Of a stretch of 64,000 nucleotides of DNA, positions 33,273-43,000 are shown in pieces. The notes under the pieces were generated by a model, which did no database searches, had not been told where the DNA came from, and saw only the letters and a program-made list of their open reading frames with translations. Made by a program: the position numbers and the translations under genes. Origin of the DNA: Alistipes sp. (GTDB lineage: Bacteria > Bacteroidota > Bacteroidia > Bacteroidales > Rikenellaceae); the NCBI GenBank assembly GCA_020026335.1, contig JAHHQO010000008.1, positions 1 to 64,000 of the forward strand, read 5' to 3'. The first letter of the stretch is position 1, and every line of letters starts with the position of its first letter.

Positions 33273-34532
33273 ATGAAGGTATATAAATTTGGAGGTGCGT
33301 CGGTGCGCAATGCCGACGGTGTGAGAAACCTGCACAAGATTGTGGGTGACGAACAAAATCTGTTCATCATCGTCTCGGCGATGGGTAAGACCACCAATGC
33401 TTTGGAGAAGGTCTTCGAGGGTTTGCAGAAGGGCGACAAGGAGCTTTCGAGAGAGCATATCGCCACGCTGAGAACCTACCATGACGAGATTATCGGCGAC
33501 TTGTGGCACGACAGCGATAAGAAAATCGAGCGTGTGGAACAGCTCTTTGCCCAGCTGGAGGATGTGGCGGAGAATACGGTCTACCGTTCGGAGGATGCCG
33601 AGTTGTGGTACGATACGATTGTGGCGTTCGGCGAGTTGATATCGACGACCATCATTTCGGAGTATCTCAACTATGTGGGTCTGCTCAACCACTGGGTCGA
33701 TATGCGCAAGTGTATCCGCACGGAGCAGCGTCACAAGGACGCAGGTGTCGATTTGGAGACCTCGACCACGCTGTTGCGCGATGCACTGAAGGATTGTCGC
33801 GAGAAGGTGTTCATCGGCCAGGGCTTCATCGGCGGAGCACCCGACGGCACGACCACCACATTGGGGCGTGAGGGTTCCGACTACTCGGCGGCTATCGTGG
33901 CTAACATTCTCGATGCCGAGTCGATGGCCGTGTGGAAGGATGTGGACGGTATTCTGAATGCCGACCCCAAGATTTTCCCCGATGCGGTGCAGATTGCCGA
34001 GCTGAACTACCTCGATACCATCGAGTTGGCATACAGCGGTGCGCAGATTATCCACCCCAAGACCATCAAACCCCTTCAGAACAAGAATATTCCGCTCTAC
34101 GTGCGTCCCTTCGGCGACAAGCGTAAGCCCGGCACGGTGATTCGCGGTCTGTCGGCACCCATCGATGTACCTATCCTCATCATGAAGAAGAATCAGGTGT
34201 TGCTGACCATTCGTTCGCGAGATTTGTCGTTCGTGCTGGAGGAGAAGTTCGCAACGATTTTCTCGCTGCTGGAGCGTTTCCGTATCAAGGTGAACCTCGT
34301 GCATAACTCGGCGGTGAACCTCAGCCTGTGTGTCGACAGCTCTTGGCATATCGACGAGGCGGTGGCAGAACTGCACAACGAGGGCTTCGACGTGATGCGT
34401 ATCAGTGACATGGAGCTGCTGACCATCCGCGGCTACAATCAGGAGCTGTGGGACAAGTACGCCGTGGGCAAGAATGTCTTTGTGCTGCAATCGACCCAGA
34501 CCACCGTTCGTGTGGTCAGAAAGAAGCGTTAG
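33273..34532 (+). CDS. lysC: Aspartate kinase
   Basis: 419-residue kinase phosphorylating aspartate at the head of the lysine, threonine and methionine pathways. Kinase motifs: KFGGASVRNADGV at the N-terminus, FIGQGFIGGAPDGTTTTLGREGSDYSA region (seen as GFIGGAPDGTTTTLGREGS) and DVDGILNADPKIF. The C-terminal 120 residues form an ACT-type regulatory region. It is monofunctional, with no homoserine dehydrogenase fusion. The start MKVYKFGGAS is standard. Which end product inhibits it cannot be told. Confidence 0.93.
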   Translation: MKVYKFGGASVRNADGVRNLHKIVGDEQNLFIIVSAMGKTTNALEKVFEGLQKGDKELSREHIATLRTYHDEIIGDLWHDSDKKIERVEQLFAQLEDVAENTVYRSEDAELWYDTIVAFGELISTTIISEYLNYVGLLNHWVDMRKCIRTEQRHKDAGVDLETSTTLLRDALKDCREKVFIGQGFIGGAPDGTTTTLGREGSDYSAAIVANILDAESMAVWKDVDGILNADPKIFPDAVQIAELNYLDTIELAYSGAQIIHPKTIKPLQNKNIPLYVRPFGDKRKPGTVIRGLSAPIDVPILIMKKNQVLLTIRSRDLSFVLEEKFATIFSLLERFRIKVNLVHNSAVNLSLCVDSSWHIDEAVAELHNEGFDVMRISDMELLTIRGYNQELWDKYAVGKNVFVLQSTQTTVRVVRKKR

Positions 34533-34555
34533 GCACACGACAGAATTTTATAGGA

Positions 34556-34597
34556 AACACCCCCGAAACCTCAACAGTTTCGGGGGTGTCCTTTTAT
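34556..34597 (+). terminator. Terminator of lysC
   Basis: ACACCCCCGAAAC/GTTTCGGGGGTGT 13-bp stem with a CTCAACA loop and CCTTTTATT tail. It lies between convergent lysC and the DUF4435 gene. Confidence 0.85.
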
Positions 34598-34625
34598 TAT
34601 TCTTCCGCCTTTTTTTGGGGGGGAG

Positions 34626-35711
34626 CTACTTCTTGAATTTGTGGAGTATGGTCCAGAACGAGTCGTCCTGAATTTCGCCCGAACGCTTCATCTCCACGAT
34701 GGTGCGTGCCAGGTAACGCTGAATGTCGCGTTGCAGACGCTTGTAGAGCGGACAGCGCGTGTAGTTCTCGTTATCGAGGAGAACATCGCGTATCGACCGC
34801 AAAGAGTTGGTGTAGTTGGCCATCTCGTTTTTGAGGGCGACCCCCTGTTTGGTCGATTGGGTGATTTTGGCGATGGACATCTGTCGGAGTTTCTCGCACA
34901 CCGAGTTGAGGAGTATCATCACCACGTTGTCCATCAGCGTGTGGCCGTGCATGAAGAGATAGGTCGTCTCGGGGGTGAGGCCTCGCTTTTTGAGCTGTTT
35001 CTCAAATTCCTTCATCGGCTCTATCATACGCGGATTGCGCTGGCGCAACATCTGTTCGCGCTTGGTGACATTGCGTTGCAGCCAGTCGAGGGTGTTGCGT
35101 CCGTTGTCGGTGATTTCAAGGTAACCCAGACGTACCGAAGCCTTGAAGTCCGCCAGCGGGAAGACGCGCTCCGATGCCGACTGCGCCGAGAAGGCGTACC
35201 ACAAAAACAGGGGATAGATAATCTTGGAATACTCTTCCATGAACTTCTCGAAGTCGAAGATACGCGTGTCGTTCTTGGTGGCCTTCACACACACATTGTG
35301 CAGCGAGGGCGAGTAGCAGAGATAGTTCTCCGTGGCGTAGGCGTAGGTGTGGAAGATATACTTCGAGTGATTGACCTGCCGTGATTGCTCTGTGTGGTCG
35401 GCAAAGAGGTAGTCGAAGTCGGAGTCCATGCACAGGAGCAACTCCGACGAGGAGTCCTCGTCCATGCTCAACAACACCTTCTTGCCCTTGGGCAGGTCGG
35501 CGCGTGTGGGTACCGATATTTCGAATCTGAGGTAGGGGTTCTGGAAGTGGTCGAAGATGCCGCGCCAAAATGCCACATCGTCATATCCCTCGACAAAGAC
35601 CTTGACGAGCCGTTGGTTGGGGTCGGCCGGCAGCGGTTGGGGCAGTTGCTCCTTTTGCTTGCGGGCAAACGGATTGAATATCTGGAGTGTCTCTTTGAAT
35701 CTGTTTCCCAT
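34626..35711 (-). CDS. DUF4435 domain protein, TOPRIM-like
   Basis: 361-residue soluble protein of unknown role. The first half has VKVFVEGYDDVAFWRGIFD, then LLCMDSDFDYL and YAYATENYLC, the acidic-residue pattern of DUF4435/OLD-TOPRIM proteins, which suggests Mg2+-dependent nucleic acid cleavage or binding. The second half is helical and basic. ATG 35711 (MGNRFKETL) is preferred; 35720 (MQTM) is possible. It stands alone, with no partner ATPase, so a defence role seen for some relatives cannot be claimed. Confidence 0.7.
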   Translation of the reverse strand: MGNRFKETLQIFNPFARKQKEQLPQPLPADPNQRLVKVFVEGYDDVAFWRGIFDHFQNPYLRFEISVPTRADLPKGKKVLLSMDEDSSSELLLCMDSDFDYLFADHTEQSRQVNHSKYIFHTYAYATENYLCYSPSLHNVCVKATKNDTRIFDFEKFMEEYSKIIYPLFLWYAFSAQSASERVFPLADFKASVRLGYLEITDNGRNTLDWLQRNVTKREQMLRQRNPRMIEPMKEFEKQLKKRGLTPETTYLFMHGHTLMDNVVMILLNSVCEKLRQMSIAKITQSTKQGVALKNEMANYTNSLRSIRDVLLDNENYTRCPLYKRLQRDIQRYLARTIVEMKRSGEIQDDSFWTILHKFKK

Positions 35712-35913
35712 GGTTTGCAAAGATTAAGTTCCGAGTACTCCAAAGATACTCATTTTTTTGATGTCGGGGTTCTGATGAAGGGCTGAATTTCTGTTCCCTC
35801 GTTCCTTTTTTTTTCGGGACGGGGTGACCGGAGGTGAGGCACGCGATGGCAGGGGAGCGGCAAAGTGGACGGAAATCAGCCCCGTGGAGACGAATTTCAC
35901 CCCGCGGAGGGCT

Positions 35914-35941
35914 TTTGTTAGGAATTTTATTCCTAATTTTG
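35914..35941 (+). promoter_or_regulatory. Promoter of the eIF1-like gene with an overlapping palindrome
   Basis: -33-like TTTG (35914-35917) and -7 TAATTTTG (35934-35941) with a short 16-bp spacer. The spacer is filled by the perfect palindrome TAGGAAT-TTT-ATTCCTA (35919-35935), which could be an operator. Confidence 0.45.
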
Positions 35942-35968
35942 TACACTTTATAAGACACAAAACATATT

Positions 35969-36316
35969 ATGGCGGACAACGATTGGAAAGCACGTTTGGG
36001 CATGGTCTATTCGACCAATCCCGACTTTAAATACGAAACCCAAACCGAGGAGGAAGCTGCAACGCTGCCTCCTGCACAACAGAACCTCAGAGTGTGGCTC
36101 GACCGCAAACAGCGCGCCGGCAAGGTGGTGACCCTTGTCAAGGGCTTTGTGGGCACGGACGACGACCTGAAGGAGCTGGCACGCCTGCTCAAAACCAAGT
36201 GTGGCGTGGGTGGTGCTGCCAAGGAGGGTGAAATCATCATCCAGGGCGACCATCGCGACCGTGTAGTAGATATTCTCACTCGCAGCGGCTACCGTTGCAA
36301 AAAAGCAGGCAGTTGA
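35969..36316 (+). CDS. SUI1/eIF1-like translation factor (YciH family)
   Basis: 115-residue protein with the SUI1 fold in its C-terminal 85 residues: LDRKQRAGKVVTLVKGFVG, LKELARLLKTKCGVGGAAKEGEIIIQGDH and RDRVVDILTRSGY match the family well. Eukaryotic eIF1 controls start-codon choice; bacterial YciH affects initiation fidelity in vitro. The N-terminal 30 residues are polar. It overlaps, at its stop, the likely TTG start of the next gene. Confidence 0.9.
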   Translation: MADNDWKARLGMVYSTNPDFKYETQTEEEAATLPPAQQNLRVWLDRKQRAGKVVTLVKGFVGTDDDLKELARLLKTKCGVGGAAKEGEIIIQGDHRDRVVDILTRSGYRCKKAGS

Positions 36317-39264
36317 TTTTGAAGTTCTTACTGCGTATACTCTGTTTCCTTGTTGCGGTGCTGGGCGTGGGGAGTGCTCATGCGCAATACTACACGTGGG
36401 GTTCCGACCCCGCAGGGCTGAAGTGGTCGACCCTCAAGATGCCCGATGTGCGTATCATCTATCCCGACACCGTGCGCGGCGGTGCGCTTCGCACCTTCTA
36501 CTACATTCGTGCCGTGCAACCTCACATTTCGCATGGATTCCGTCACGGTCCCATGCGTATTCCCTTCATTCTCCATCCCGAAAATTTCCAGGCCAACGGA
36601 CTAGTGATGTACCTGCCCAAGCGTGTGGAGTTTCTGACCATCCCTTCGGTGGACAACTACTCGATGCCGTGGCTCAAACAGCTGGTGGCACACGAGTACC
36701 GCCACGCCGTGCAGTATAACAACCTCAATCGCGGCGTCATTCGCGTGTTGAGCTATGTCTTCGGACAGCAAGGCTCCACGGTGGGTCTGCTCTGTATGCC
36801 CATGTGGGCGATGGAGGGCGATGCCGTGATGACTGAGACGCAGATGTCGTCGTTCGGACGCGGTCTGCAACCCTCCTTCACGATGGGCTACCGCGCCATG
36901 GGCAACATCGCCCACCTCCGCAAGAACACCGATAAATGGTTCTGCGGTTCGTATCGCGACTATGTCCCCGACCACTACGAGCTGGGCTATCAGATTTGCT
37001 CCTACGCCTATGAGAAGTATGGCGAGAACGTGTGGGACAAGGTGGCGTGGTACGGTTCGCGCAACCCCTATCTGCTGGCGACCACCCGTGTCGCGCTGGG
37101 TAAATTCTACAAGACCAACGTGTCGAAACTCTTTCGCGAGACCTTCGATGATTTGAACCGCTATTGGGATTCGCTCCCTGAGGTGAAGGAGAGCACCACC
37201 CCGATAACTCCCCTCGACAAGAAGAACTACACCACCTATCAGTGGCCGCTGATGCTCAACGACTCCACGGTGCTGGCACTGAAGAGCGACTTCGACACCC
37301 CGTCACGTTGGGTGAAGGTCGATATGCGCACGGGTCTCGAACAGCGCATTGCCTACACGGGTATGCTCTCCTCGCGTCCCTCGCTGCATGACGGACGATT
37401 GTGGTGGACGGAGTTCCGCCGCTCGAAACTCTTTGAGCAGAGGGTCAATTCCCAACTCTGTTACATGGACCTCAACGAGGGGCGTCCGCGTCAGGAGAAC
37501 CGCCAGCGCAGAGTGCTCTATGCTACTCCCAACGACAGGGGACTGGGCTGGATAGATTACGACCCCCGTGGTGTCTACTCGCTCAAATTCCGTGACGATG
37601 AGGGCGTGCGCACGGTTTTCTCCCTGCCGCTCTACACCGAAATCCACGGTCTGGCGTGGGACAAGACCACCTCGGCGTGGTATGTGCTGGTGACCGATGA
37701 CAGCGGTATGTGGCCGGCACGCATCGATGAGGAGGGACTCCATGCCCTCACGCCGGGACGCTACATCACCCTCTCCGACCTCTCGGCAGCCGGCGGACGA
37801 CTCTACTATGGTTCGATTGCTTCGGGTAAGGACGAGGCGCACTGCTATGACTTGCTCTCGCGCCGCGAGTACCGTATCTCGCGCTCGCAATACGGTTCGT
37901 TCTCCCCCTCGCCCTCCCCGTCGGGAGATGAGGTGGTGCTGACGAGCTACTCCTCGCGCGGTTATGCACTGGCTCGCCAGTCGATGAGTGACGAAGCGGT
38001 GGAGGAGATTACCCCCGACCGCGTGCCTGTCAATCTGGTGAACCCTCACCGCCGCAGCTGGAACCTCCCGAACCTCGATTCGGTGCACTTCTCCATGCCC
38101 GACTCCATGTCGCAGGAAATCAAACACCACTCGAAGCATTACCGCAAAGCCCCCAACCTGCTCAATATCCACAGCTGGATGCCACTGGGCTTCGACCCCT
38201 TCGCGGCGGTGGACGAACATATCGTGGATGTGAACCTCGGTTTCACGTTCATCTCTCAGAACCTGCTCTCCAACACCGAAGCGTTCGCTTCCTATGGCTG
38301 GAACAAGGGCGAGGGCTCGCTCTTCAATCTGGGCGTGCGCTACTTCGGCTTGGGTGTGCATTTCGATTTGGACGCTTCGTATGGCGGTAATCAGGTTTTC
38401 TACTCGTTGGGACAGTACAATGAGGAGACGGGCAAATACGAGTACCAGAAACGCCCCTCGCCCGACAAATATTACCACGTGGGACTCACCGCCTCGCTGC
38501 CTCTGTTTTATCAGAGGGGCTACCACAACCGTCAGTTGGGTGTGGCTGTGGGGTGGAACTACTCCAACGGCATGGTGGCGCGTCTGAACAACATCGAGTG
38601 GGCGGACCACAAGATTTCGAACCTCGAACACATCGGCTTCTCGGAGGGACTCCACAAGGTGTCGCTCGGTGTGAGCTACTCGGATAATGTGCGTATGGCG
38701 CACCGCGACTTCCTGCCGCGCTGGGGTTACGGTTTCAATCTCAACTATGCGTTCAACCCCTCGAACGACAATTTCAGCGACTTGGTGTCGGTCTATGCGC
38801 AGGGCTTCCTGCCCGGCTTCGCCCGCCACAACTCGCTGAAACTCGCCTTCACCTATCAGACCTCGGTGGGCGGCTATAAGTTCCCGTCGGGATACGCCCC
38901 GCTGACCTACCGCTCCACACGACTCATTCCCCACGGATACAGTTCGGCGGATATTCTCTCGAACCACTACACGGCATGCTCTGCCGATTATCAGTTCCCG
39001 TTGTGTTATCCCGAAGGGGGTATCCACTCGGTGCTCTTCATCAAACGCATACGCATGAACGTGGGCGGACAGTACGCCCAATTCCGCGATGTGGGTCGCC
39101 ACGGCTGGGATTGGCGGCGCATCTGGGCGGTGGGCGGCGATATCATTTTCGATGTCAATGTCTTCCGTCAGCCTGCCTCGGCAACCTCCACCGTGAAGTT
39201 CTCGCTCTACCGCCCCTCCAACGGAGGAGTGTGGTTTACGGCCGCAGTAGGGCTACCATTCTGA
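36313..39264 (+). CDS. Large exported protein: HExxH metallopeptidase-like domain, propeller and outer membrane barrel
   Basis: About 983 residues. The N-terminus is a signal peptide (KFLLRILCFLVAVLGVGSAHA) without any nearby in-frame ATG, so initiation is probably TTG at 36313 (overlapping the previous stop) or 36295. LVAHEYRHAVQYNN near residue 128 is an HExxH zinc-peptidase motif, in a peptidase-MA-like setting. A beta-propeller-like middle follows (about 330-590), and from about 620 on amphipathic strands suggest a BamA/surface-antigen-like barrel ending in a terminal Phe (VGLPF). I know such mixed proteins in Bacteroidetes only as uncharacterised. Role unknown. Confidence 0.75.
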   Translation: MILKFLLRILCFLVAVLGVGSAHAQYYTWGSDPAGLKWSTLKMPDVRIIYPDTVRGGALRTFYYIRAVQPHISHGFRHGPMRIPFILHPENFQANGLVMYLPKRVEFLTIPSVDNYSMPWLKQLVAHEYRHAVQYNNLNRGVIRVLSYVFGQQGSTVGLLCMPMWAMEGDAVMTETQMSSFGRGLQPSFTMGYRAMGNIAHLRKNTDKWFCGSYRDYVPDHYELGYQICSYAYEKYGENVWDKVAWYGSRNPYLLATTRVALGKFYKTNVSKLFRETFDDLNRYWDSLPEVKESTTPITPLDKKNYTTYQWPLMLNDSTVLALKSDFDTPSRWVKVDMRTGLEQRIAYTGMLSSRPSLHDGRLWWTEFRRSKLFEQRVNSQLCYMDLNEGRPRQENRQRRVLYATPNDRGLGWIDYDPRGVYSLKFRDDEGVRTVFSLPLYTEIHGLAWDKTTSAWYVLVTDDSGMWPARIDEEGLHALTPGRYITLSDLSAAGGRLYYGSIASGKDEAHCYDLLSRREYRISRSQYGSFSPSPSPSGDEVVLTSYSSRGYALARQSMSDEAVEEITPDRVPVNLVNPHRRSWNLPNLDSVHFSMPDSMSQEIKHHSKHYRKAPNLLNIHSWMPLGFDPFAAVDEHIVDVNLGFTFISQNLLSNTEAFASYGWNKGEGSLFNLGVRYFGLGVHFDLDASYGGNQVFYSLGQYNEETGKYEYQKRPSPDKYYHVGLTASLPLFYQRGYHNRQLGVAVGWNYSNGMVARLNNIEWADHKISNLEHIGFSEGLHKVSLGVSYSDNVRMAHRDFLPRWGYGFNLNYAFNPSNDNFSDLVSVYAQGFLPGFARHNSLKLAFTYQTSVGGYKFPSGYAPLTYRSTRLIPHGYSSADILSNHYTACSADYQFPLCYPEGGIHSVLFIKRIRMNVGGQYAQFRDVGRHGWDWRRIWAVGGDIIFDVNVFRQPASATSTVKFSLYRPSNGGVWFTAAVGLPF

Positions 39265-39298
39265 TATTTTTCGTATCTTTACCCCAAAATTTAGACTC

Positions 39299-41716
39299 AT
39301 GAAAGAAGTGAAAAAGAACGGCTTGAATCCCGAAATGATAAAATGGATATGGGTGATAGTCTTTTCGCCCTTTGCGCTGGTGGGTATATTGCTGATACTC
39401 ACTACTTTTGGTGTGTTTGGCCGTATTCCCTCGTTCGAGGAGCTGGAGAACCCGAAGAGCAACCTCTCGACCGAGATTTACTCGCAGGACGGCGTGTCCA
39501 TCGGTTCGTTCTTCGTGCAGAACCGCTCTTATGTGCAGTATGACGACCTCTTCCCCGACGATTCGTTGGCGCGTCCGCTGAGAATCAATGGCCGTGAGGT
39601 ACCTCCCATCGTGGCGGCACTCATTGCTACCGAGGATGCGCGTTTCGACAGCCACTCGGGTATCGACATTCCCTCGCTGGCACGTGTGGCCGTCAAGACC
39701 CTCCTGATGCAGAACACCTCGCAGGGTGGAGGTTCGACCATCACCCAGCAGCTGGCCAAGAACCTCTTCCCGCGAGACACGGTGCGCAATCGCGGCAAGC
39801 TGTACCGCACCTCGAAACTCGTGGCTTCGAAATTCAAGGAGTGGATTACCGCCCTCAAACTCGAATATAACTACACCAAGGAGGAGATTGCCGCCATGTA
39901 CCTCAATACCGTGGAGTACGGCTCAAATGCTTACGGTATCAAGTCGGCTGCCCACACCTTTTTCAACAAAGAGCCCAACGAACTCAACGTGCAGGAGGCT
40001 GCCGTGCTGGTGGGTGTGGTCAATGCCCCCACGCGTTACTCTCCGGTACGCAACTACGACAACTCCATCGCCCGCCGCAATCTGGTGATTTCTCGTATGG
40101 CGAAGTCGGGCGTGCTGTCGCGCCACGAGGCGGACTCCATCTCGCAGCTGCCCATCGTGCTGAGCTACCAGCCCATCTCCCACAATGCAGGTTCGGCGAC
40201 CTACTTCCGCGAGATGTTGCGTCTGGTGATGACGGCTCATCCGCCCAAGCGCAATCAGTTCTACACCGAGTGGGACTACGACCGTGCCGTTGAGGAGTAC
40301 GAGCAGAATCCCATCTACGGTTGGTGCCACAAGAACCACAAGGCCGACGGTACACCCTACAACATCTACCGTGACGGTCTGAAAATCTATACCACCATCG
40401 ACTCCAAGATGCAGCAGTATGCCGAGCGTGCCGTGCAGAAGCAGATGCGCAACAACATACAGCCGCAGATGGACGCCCAGTATCGTTACAGCAAGGTGAC
40501 CTTCCTCGAAACCTCACGCGAGGAGCGCGACCGCATCATCGGCCGTGCCATTCGTTATTCCGACCGCTACCGCGAGATGGCGGAGGCAGGATTCTCTAAG
40601 AAGGAGATTTTGGCTTCGTTCGACAAACCCTGTCAGATGAAGGTCTTCACCTACAAGGGCGAGCGCGACACGGTCATGACCCCCAAGGACTCCATCTACC
40701 ACCACAAACGTATCATGCGTGCGGCGTTGGTGGCCATCGAGCCGAACACGGGATTTGTCAAGGCCTATGTCGGTGGCCCGAACTTCCGCTACTTCAAGTA
40801 CGACATGGCCAAGCAGAGCAAGCGTCAGATTGGTTCGACCATCAAACCCTTCGTCTATACCTTTGCCATCGGCCACCTCGGACTGTCGCCCTACACCCCC
40901 GTGCCGAACCTTCCCGTCACCATCGAGACCGCCAACGGTACGGCATGGTCGCCCAAGGAGGCCGGCAAGGTCAAGCAGCTGGGTGAGCTTCACCCGCTGG
41001 AGTGGGGTCTGGCACACAGCCGCAACAACTACTCGGCATGGATTATGAAGCAGGCCAAAGAGCCGCAGGCCGTGGCCGACTTCATTCACAATATGGGTAT
41101 CCGCAGCTACATCGACCCCGTCCCGGCTCTCTGTCTGGGTACTTCGGAGTCGAGTGTCTTCGAGCTGACGAGTGCCTTCACGACCTTCGCCAATCAGGGT
41201 GTGCATACCGACCCGATATTTGTCACCCGCATCGAGGACCGTCAGGGCAATGTCATCTCCACCTTCATTCCCCACTCGCAGGACGCCATCAGCGAGGAGA
41301 CCGCCTGGACGATGCTCGGTATGTTGAAACACGTGGTGTCGGGCGGTACGGCTGGTCGTCTGAAGTGGATGTACGGATTCAACGATGTGGAAATCGGCGG
41401 TAAGACCGGAACATCGAACAAGAACCGCGATGCGTGGTTCATGGGTGTGACTCCGCGTCTGGTAACCGGTGCGTGGGTCGGCGGCGAGGACCAGTCGGTG
41501 CACCTCGTCTCGCGAGGTGAGGGTAGTGTCGTGGCACTGCCTATCGTGGGCGAGTTCCTCAAGCAGGTCTACGACAACGGCAAGCTGGGTGTGACACGCA
41601 ACGACAAGTTCACCCGTCCGGCTGTGGTCAAGGTCTATGACATGGACGAGTCGCTGATGCAGAATGAGCGTGCTTCGGAGAACGGCATCTCGGAGGACGA
41701 CATCTTCTTCGACTAA
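39299..41716 (+). CDS. Penicillin-binding protein 1A, bifunctional transglycosylase/transpeptidase
   Basis: 805-residue inner membrane enzyme that polymerises and cross-links peptidoglycan. A short cytoplasmic N-terminus and one transmembrane helix (about 12-37) precede the GT51 domain with EDARFDSHSGID (catalytic Glu near 111) and QGGGSTITQQLAKNLF. The transpeptidase domain has SxxK at Ser513 (GSTIKPF), SRN near 577 (HSRNNYS) and KTGTSNKN near 703. All catalytic motifs are present. Length fits class A PBPs. TATCTTTA shortly upstream may be its -7 box. It appears to be monocistronic. Confidence 0.94.
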   Translation: MKEVKKNGLNPEMIKWIWVIVFSPFALVGILLILTTFGVFGRIPSFEELENPKSNLSTEIYSQDGVSIGSFFVQNRSYVQYDDLFPDDSLARPLRINGREVPPIVAALIATEDARFDSHSGIDIPSLARVAVKTLLMQNTSQGGGSTITQQLAKNLFPRDTVRNRGKLYRTSKLVASKFKEWITALKLEYNYTKEEIAAMYLNTVEYGSNAYGIKSAAHTFFNKEPNELNVQEAAVLVGVVNAPTRYSPVRNYDNSIARRNLVISRMAKSGVLSRHEADSISQLPIVLSYQPISHNAGSATYFREMLRLVMTAHPPKRNQFYTEWDYDRAVEEYEQNPIYGWCHKNHKADGTPYNIYRDGLKIYTTIDSKMQQYAERAVQKQMRNNIQPQMDAQYRYSKVTFLETSREERDRIIGRAIRYSDRYREMAEAGFSKKEILASFDKPCQMKVFTYKGERDTVMTPKDSIYHHKRIMRAALVAIEPNTGFVKAYVGGPNFRYFKYDMAKQSKRQIGSTIKPFVYTFAIGHLGLSPYTPVPNLPVTIETANGTAWSPKEAGKVKQLGELHPLEWGLAHSRNNYSAWIMKQAKEPQAVADFIHNMGIRSYIDPVPALCLGTSESSVFELTSAFTTFANQGVHTDPIFVTRIEDRQGNVISTFIPHSQDAISEETAWTMLGMLKHVVSGGTAGRLKWMYGFNDVEIGGKTGTSNKNRDAWFMGVTPRLVTGAWVGGEDQSVHLVSRGEGSVVALPIVGEFLKQVYDNGKLGVTRNDKFTRPAVVKVYDMDESLMQNERASENGISEDDIFFD

Positions 41717-41787
41717 CCCATCGGGCGTGGGGCGTGAGCCCCGAAAATTAATTTACGGATTTTAGGACAAGATTATATAACACGAAT

Positions 41788-42783
41788 ATGAAGATTGCTA
41801 TTGTAGGTGTCAGCGGTGCCGTTGGCCAGGAATTTTTGAAGATTTTGGAGACTCGTCCCATCGAGATTGACGAGTTGGTGTTGTTCGGTTCGGAGCGCAG
41901 TGCCGGCCGTCAGTATAAATTCCGAGGTGAGGACATCACCGTCAAATTGTTGCAGCACAACGACGATTTCAAGGGTATCGACTACGCGCTGGTGTCGGCC
42001 GGAGGTGGAACTTCGAAGGAGTTTGCCGAGACCATCACCAAGCACGGTACCATCATGATTGACAACTCCAGTGCTTTCCGTATGGAGAACGACGTACCTC
42101 TGGTAGTTCCCGAGGTGAATGCCGAGGATGCGAAGAACGCACCCCGTCGCATCATCGCCAACCCCAACTGCACCACCATTCAGATGGTCGTTGCACTGAA
42201 GACCATCGAGAACCTCTCGCACATCAAGCGTGTACACGTATCGACCTACCAGTCGGCGAGCGGTGCAGGTGCTGCCGCCATGGCAGAGTTGGAGCAGCAG
42301 TATAAGGAGCTGACCGAGGGCAAGGAGCCCACGGTGAACAAATTTGCCTTCCAGCTGGCCTACAACGTCATTCCCCACATCGATGTATTCGCCGATGACG
42401 ACTACACCAAGGAGGAGTTGAAGATGTACAACGAGACCCGCAAGATTATGCACTCCGACATCGAGGTGTCGGCGACCTGCGTGCGTGTCCCCGTCATGAG
42501 AGCACACTCCGAGAGCGTGTGGTTGGAGACCGAGCGTCCCGTGTCGCCTGCCGAGGCGAAGGAGGCATTCCGCAATGCCGAGGGTATCGTGCTGATGGAC
42601 GACCCCCAGAACAAGGTCTATCCCATGCCTTTGTTCGTGGCTGACCACGACGAGGTGTATGTGGGTCGTGTCCGCAAGGATTTGACCTCGCCCAACGGTC
42701 TGACTTTTTGGTGTGTGGGTGACCAAATCCGCAAGGGTGCTGCCCTCAATGCCGTGCAGATTCTCGAGTCGCTGATTCGATAA
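41788..42783 (+). CDS. asd: Aspartate-semialdehyde dehydrogenase
   Basis: 331-residue enzyme reducing aspartyl phosphate to aspartate semialdehyde, the step after aspartate kinase. N-terminal NADP fold MKIAIVGVSGAVGQEFL, catalytic Cys128 in NPNCTTIQM, the QSASGAGAAAM region and a catalytic His in RVPVMRAHSESV are all visible. Length is standard. It stands alone between PBP1A and a terminator. Confidence 0.96.
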   Translation: MKIAIVGVSGAVGQEFLKILETRPIEIDELVLFGSERSAGRQYKFRGEDITVKLLQHNDDFKGIDYALVSAGGGTSKEFAETITKHGTIMIDNSSAFRMENDVPLVVPEVNAEDAKNAPRRIIANPNCTTIQMVVALKTIENLSHIKRVHVSTYQSASGAGAAAMAELEQQYKELTEGKEPTVNKFAFQLAYNVIPHIDVFADDDYTKEELKMYNETRKIMHSDIEVSATCVRVPVMRAHSESVWLETERPVSPAEAKEAFRNAEGIVLMDDPQNKVYPMPLFVADHDEVYVGRVRKDLTSPNGLTFWCVGDQIRKGAALNAVQILESLIR

Positions 42784-42830
42784 TATATATAGGTATCCGT
42801 CCCGCAGTGGGCTGAGTCCTTGCAACGCAT

Positions 42831-42870
42831 AAGTCCTCCTCCGATGCTATCGGAGGGGGACTCTTTTTTT
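42831..42870 (+). terminator. asd terminator
   Basis: AGTCCTCCTCCGAT pairs with ATCGGAGGGGGACT (one mismatch) around GCT, followed by T7. Confidence 0.85.
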
Positions 42871-43000
42871 GTGGAATGACGCGGCGGCGGAAAAATGAGG
42901 AGCGAAATTTCATCGTCTGCCGAATTTTTCGTATCTTGGGCATTAGGTATGCTCTTTGCACCGCTTGCGCATACAACCTTTTATAAATGAATTAAAGACT

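Noticed and set aside
34626..35711. Defence island around the DUF4435 gene
   Set aside because: The neighbours are lysC, an eIF1-like factor and other core genes; no ATPase, nuclease partner, integrase or base-composition shift was seen.
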